Below are positions 60,959 to 64,000 of a stretch of DNA of 64,000 nt, one piece after another (position 1 is the stretch's first letter; the number at the start of each line of letters is the position of its first letter). Location: positions 1,364,001 to 1,428,000 of the forward strand of contig CAVSPW010000002.1 in assembly GCA_963729935.1 (NCBI GenBank), written 5' to 3'. The stretch is from CAIKMD01 sp963729935. Lineage in GTDB: Bacteria > Pseudomonadota > Alphaproteobacteria > ATCC43930 > CGMCC-115725. A program made the translations under genes and the position numbers. The notes below the pieces were generated by a model, which was given only the letters and a program-made list of their open reading frames with translations, had not been told where the DNA came from and ran no database searches.

Positions 60959-62248
60959 TCATTCTCGATCGATGCGCAGATCAAGGAAATGGGTCGCGCA
61001 CGAAATGCAGGGGTCGTAGTTCCTCACCGTCTGCTCGCAACGGTGCTTCAACGCTTCGTCGGGGAGATCGACCCAGTCGTTGATGAAGACCGTCAGGTCC
61101 TCCTCGATCGTCGCTTGGTTCTGCGAGGTCGGCGGCACGATCTGCGCTTCCAAGATCGTGCCATCGTCGCCGAGGCGATAACGGTGATAGAGCATCCCGC
61201 GCGGCGCTTCCGTTGCCGCAAAACCCAGGCCGGCGTGGGGTTCCGCCGGCTCGAAGGGCCGGTCCGGTTCCTCGTAGCCGGCAATGGTACGGAGTGCCTC
61301 GTCGCAGGCGTAAAGCACCTCGATCGCCCGCACCACGATGCTCTGATAGGGATTGGTGCATGGGGAAGGGATCCCCGCCGCCTTCGCGGCATCCCGAGCG
61401 AGCGGCGTAAGCTGCTGGAAGTTCAGAGCGAACCTTGCAAGCGGTCCGACCAGATAGGTCCCACCCGCTCGCGTTCGCGATTGCAGCGCATTGGAATGGG
61501 CGACGTGGCTCTCCACAAAATGGTCGTCATATTCGGACGCGCCGATATTCAACCCCCTGTTGGAGACGATACGTCCCTCACTCATTGGGTATTCGTCCGG
61601 ATGGCCCAGCGCAACCAGTTCATAGTTGCGCCGGCAATCGGGGAAATTGAATCCGGCGACCCAGCGGACCGTCTCCAGCGCCTTGTCGCGCGCCCGCTTC
61701 AACGGCTCGGTCAACACCGCCAATTCGCGTTTCGACGGCGCTTTATAAAAGCCTCCGACGCGCACGTTAATCGGATGGACTTCCCGGCCGCCGATGGCGC
61801 TCATCAACGCGTTGCCCGTCTTCTTTAGATCCAATCCTCGCTTGACGATTTCGCCGTGGTCTCGGGCCATTTCGATGGCGCCCTGATAGCCGAGGAAATC
61901 GGGGGCGTGCAGCATATAGATGTGGAGAGCATGGCTCTCGATCCATTCGCCGCAATAGAGGAGGCGGCGCAAGTCTCTAATCGGCTTCGTGATTTTGATC
62001 TGGAGCGCATCCTCCATCGCGTGAACGGCGCTCATTTGATAGGCGACCGGACAGATACCGCAAATTCGCGCCGTAATGTCCGGCGCCTCGCTGAAAGCGC
62101 GCCCGCGCAGGAAGGCCTCGAAGAAGCGCGGCGGCTCGAAAATCCTGAGTTCGGAATGGGTCACTCGGCCATCCCGGATGGTCACGGTCAACGCGCCTTC
62201 GCCTTCGACGCGGGCGAGATAATCCACCTTGATCGTTTTACGAACCAT
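60959..62248 (-). CDS. NiFe hydrogenase large (alpha) subunit, group 3b type
   Basis: A 429-residue catalytic subunit carrying the NiFe site. The N-terminal L1 motif is RICGICPVAYQMSAVHAMED and the C-terminal L2 motif is YDPCISCATHF, followed by a 9-residue tail that the protease should remove. EGEGALTV and the overall short length match cytosolic NAD(P)-linked (sulf)hydrogenase alpha subunits of group 3b; group 3d is the main alternative. No signal peptide is present. It overlaps the delta-subunit gene by 11 bases. The expected role is reversible H2 oxidation/evolution with NAD(P)H. Confidence 0.93.
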   Translation of the reverse strand: MVRKTIKVDYLARVEGEGALTVTIRDGRVTHSELRIFEPPRFFEAFLRGRAFSEAPDITARICGICPVAYQMSAVHAMEDALQIKITKPIRDLRRLLYCGEWIESHALHIYMLHAPDFLGYQGAIEMARDHGEIVKRGLDLKKTGNALMSAIGGREVHPINVRVGGFYKAPSKRELAVLTEPLKRARDKALETVRWVAGFNFPDCRRNYELVALGHPDEYPMSEGRIVSNRGLNIGASEYDDHFVESHVAHSNALQSRTRAGGTYLVGPLARFALNFQQLTPLARDAAKAAGIPSPCTNPYQSIVVRAIEVLYACDEALRTIAGYEEPDRPFEPAEPHAGLGFAATEAPRGMLYHRYRLGDDGTILEAQIVPPTSQNQATIEEDLTVFINDWVDLPDEALKHRCEQTVRNYDPCISCATHFLDLRIDRE

Positions 62249-63014
62249 GGCGTTTGGACTCGTCCTCGAACGGTTTTGAAGCGGCGTTGAATGTCCGATA
62301 AACGCGGCTCAAAGCCCGTTCATCCATGCCTTGTGCCGAGAGTTGGGTGCTGAGACTTTTGGTGTTCGGACTCTCCATCGGTCCGAAGCAGCCATAACAG
62401 CCGCGGTTATAGGTCGGACACAACGCGCCGCAGCCGGCATGGGTCACTGGCCCCAGACAGGGCGTGCCGCGGCCGACCATGACGCAGACATTGCCCTTCA
62501 GTTTGCATTCGATGCAGGTGCTGTGAGCCGGGGTCACGGGCTGCCGCCCGGCGAGGAAGGCGGAGAGCACCTCGATGAGCTGATACTTGTCGACCGGGCA
62601 GCCGCGGAGTTCGAAATCGACCGGCACATGGGCGATGATTGGCGTCGAGGTGGCGAGCGTCGAAATATATTCTGGGCGCGCGTAGACGACCGAGGTGAAC
62701 GCGGCAACATCGGCGAAGTTGCGAAGCGCCTGGATGCCGCCGGCGGTTGCGCAAGCTCCGATCGTGATCAGCGTCTTCGATTGCCTACGCACCGCCTTGA
62801 TCCGCTCGGCATCATGCGCCGTGGTGATCGAACCCTCGACCAGAGAGACGTCGTAAGGGCCTTTGATGACGCCGCGGGTCGCTTCTGGAAAATACGCGAT
62901 CTCGACCGCGTCGGCGACGGCGAACAATTCATCCTCGCAATCGAGAAGGGTGAGCTGGCAGCCATCGCAGGAGGCGAATTTCCACACCGCAAGCTTGGGC
63001 TTCCGCGCGGCCAT
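62238..63014 (-). CDS. NiFe hydrogenase small (delta) subunit
   Basis: A 258-residue electron-transfer subunit of the cytosolic type, without a Tat signal. The proximal [4Fe-4S] ligands are in FASCDGCQLTLLD, IGACATAGG and ELRGCPVDKYQL. A C-terminal segment rich in Cys (HSTCIECKLKGNVC, TPCLGPVTHAGCGALCP, RGCYGCFGP) should hold the medial and distal clusters. It accepts electrons from the NiFe site and passes them to the flavin subunit encoded upstream (1-base gap). Confidence 0.93.
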   Translation of the reverse strand: MAARKPKLAVWKFASCDGCQLTLLDCEDELFAVADAVEIAYFPEATRGVIKGPYDVSLVEGSITTAHDAERIKAVRRQSKTLITIGACATAGGIQALRNFADVAAFTSVVYARPEYISTLATSTPIIAHVPVDFELRGCPVDKYQLIEVLSAFLAGRQPVTPAHSTCIECKLKGNVCVMVGRGTPCLGPVTHAGCGALCPTYNRGCYGCFGPMESPNTKSLSTQLSAQGMDERALSRVYRTFNAASKPFEDESKRHGS

Positions 63015-63015
63015 G

Positions 63016-63876
63016 TTAGATCTCCGAGCGCCCGAGCCGATCGCGAAGATGGCCGAAGCTCATCACCGGCCCGTCTTTGCAGATGAAATCTGCGCCGAAT
63101 TGGCAATGGCCGCAATGGCCAATCGCGCATCTCATGTTGCGCTCCATCGAGAGGTAGATGGCCTCATCGGGAACGCCGGCTCGTTCCAGCTGAGCCGCGG
63201 CAAAGCGCATCATGATCTCCGGCCCGCAAACGAATGCGATCGCGTGATGCCGATCGAAGGCGGCGCGCGCGATCAGCGTCGTGACCACACCGACATTGCC
63301 GCGCCAGTCTGACGTGGCATGGTCGACGGTAACTTCGATCTCCATATCGAGGCGCCGCCGCCAGCGTTCGAGCTCAACGCGAAAGAGGATGTCGCGTGGG
63401 CTGCGCGCCCCGCAGAGAAGAATGATTCGGCCATAGTTCACTCGCGTCGCCAAGAGGCGGTAGAGCGCCGGTCTGAGAGGCGCGAGTCCGAGCCCGCCCG
63501 CGACCAGGACGACGTCGGATCCGACGGCTTTCTCGACCGGCCAGCCGGCGCCGAAAGGCCCGCGCAGCCCAACGAAATCGCCTGGCTTCAGCCGGGTCAG
63601 CGCGCCCGACACCTTGCCGACGGCGCGAATGGTATGAACGAGCGTGTCCGGCTCGGCCGGGTCGCCGCTGATCGAGATCGCCGCTTCGCCCACGCCGAAG
63701 GCGTAGAGCATGTTGAACTGGCCGGGTGCGAAGACGAAACCGGCAGAGCCCGGTTCGATATCGAGCGTCCAGACATCCCTCAATTCGCGCCGCACGCGCA
63801 TGACGCGCGCGACGGACGGCACCATGGGATCGGCGGCCGGCACCGCGTTTCGCTCAGCCGGGCGTTCCATAGACAT
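63016..63876 (-). CDS. Hydrogenase gamma subunit, FAD/NAD(P)- and [2Fe-2S]-binding
   Basis: A flavin reductase-type subunit of about 286 residues. An FAD-binding barrel has FVFAPGQFNMLYAFGVGE and LRGPFGAGWPVE. The NAD(P) domain has VLVAGGLGLAPLRPAL and FVCGPEIMMRFAA. A C-terminal [2Fe-2S] site is CAIGHCGHCQFGADFICKDG (Cys-X4-C-X2-C-X8-C). This is the HydG/sulfhydrogenase-gamma arrangement. The start is uncertain: ATG 63876, 63870 and 63927 are all in frame and all overlap the upstream gene; I choose 63876 as the smaller overlap with family-like length. Confidence 0.9.
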   Translation of the reverse strand: MSMERPAERNAVPAADPMVPSVARVMRVRRELRDVWTLDIEPGSAGFVFAPGQFNMLYAFGVGEAAISISGDPAEPDTLVHTIRAVGKVSGALTRLKPGDFVGLRGPFGAGWPVEKAVGSDVVLVAGGLGLAPLRPALYRLLATRVNYGRIILLCGARSPRDILFRVELERWRRRLDMEIEVTVDHATSDWRGNVGVVTTLIARAAFDRHHAIAFVCGPEIMMRFAAAQLERAGVPDEAIYLSMERNMRCAIGHCGHCQFGADFICKDGPVMSFGHLRDRLGRSEI

Positions 63877-64000
63877 CGAGGAGTTGCAGCCGCATGGCCT
63901 GGAGCCGTTCGACGAGGAATGGCGCAAAGCGCATCATCATGACGTAGCCGACATTGTGGTCGGCGTTACATTTTTGGCGCAGACACTTGGCATCCATGCC
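63854..64000 (-). CDS. Probable cyclic-nucleotide-binding-domain protein, C-terminal fragment
   Basis: The last 48 codons of a gene that continues beyond base 64000. Visible: CLRQKCNADHNVGYVMMMRF, then VERLQAMRLQLLDVYG and a TGA stop at 63854-63856. This resembles the C-terminal helices of Crp-type cNMP-binding domains that occur without a helix-turn-helix in group 3b hydrogenase operons. It overlaps the gamma-subunit start by about 23 bases, so it is translationally coupled to the hydrogenase. The assignment is from a short segment. Confidence 0.55.
   Translation of the reverse strand, partial: GMDAKCLRQKCNADHNVGYVMMMRFAPFLVERLQAMRLQLLDVYGTPG

Noticed and set aside
1..64000. tRNA, rRNA, CRISPR array, prophage or replication origin
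   Set aside because: No cloverleaf-like sequence, ribosomal RNA signature, regularly spaced repeats, phage structural genes or iteron cluster was recognised by reading. A dedicated tRNA scan was not possible here.

Overview
This window looks like GC-rich alphaproteobacterial chromosome, probably Hyphomicrobiales- or Rhodospirillales-like. The reasons are the gene repertoire (BCAM0308-type zinc protein, HPF/cold-shock fusion, GlgE/TreS set, group 3b-type hydrogenase), a CTGGATTCC-type palindromic repeat, IS481 remnants and repeated TTGA-N6-TCAA (FNR/FixK-type) motifs. No rRNA, tRNA or CRISPR was recognised. Nothing here fixes the genus.

Layout. (1) 1-17.3 kb is mixed metabolic and stress DNA: the end of a polyheme cytochrome c, a UbiA/MenA-type prenyltransferase with a COQ10-type lipid-binding protein, a nitroreductase, an SbmA/YddA-type ABC exporter, a BCAM0308 protein, an Fpg-like glycosylase, an HPF/cold-shock protein and a solitary GroEL. 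Divergent from groEL is a 2-oxoacid dehydrogenase operon (E1alpha, E1beta, E2) followed by a Glu/Leu/Phe/Val-type dehydrogenase. A CarS-like protein, a metallophosphoesterase, an alpha/beta hydrolase and a flavin monooxygenase follow. (2) 17.4-36.8 kb is one minus-strand nine-gene operon, otsA - GH13 - glgE - treS/mak - glgB - glgX - treZ - malQ - treY. Most junctions are 4-base stop/start overlaps. It joins trehalose, maltose-1-phosphate and branched alpha-glucan metabolism. glgP follows at 37.6-40.1 kb. (3) 40.1-41.8 kb is a gene-poor junction with an MltR-like gene, a perfect FNR-type box and a broken IS481 transposase start. (4) 41.8-54.9 kb is a second glycogen set: glgB2, glgX2, glgA, pgm, an actinobacterial-type alpha-glucan phosphorylase and ppsA. 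A second IS481 remnant lies just beyond it. (5) 55.3-64 kb is a minus-strand operon for a cytosolic group 3b-type NiFe hydrogenase (cNMP-domain protein, gamma, delta and alpha subunits, protease) with hypA, F, C, D and E.

How it may work together (inference): TTGA-N6-TCAA boxes precede the nitroreductase, the ABC exporter, groEL/pdhA (shared), the MltR-like gene, glgA and ppsA. With the hydrogenase, HPF and two reserve-glucan systems, this suggests an oxygen-limitation or quiescence island: carbon goes into glycogen and trehalose, ribosomes hibernate, and redox is balanced through H2/NAD(P)H. glgC, otsB, hypB, an E3 subunit and groES are not in the window.
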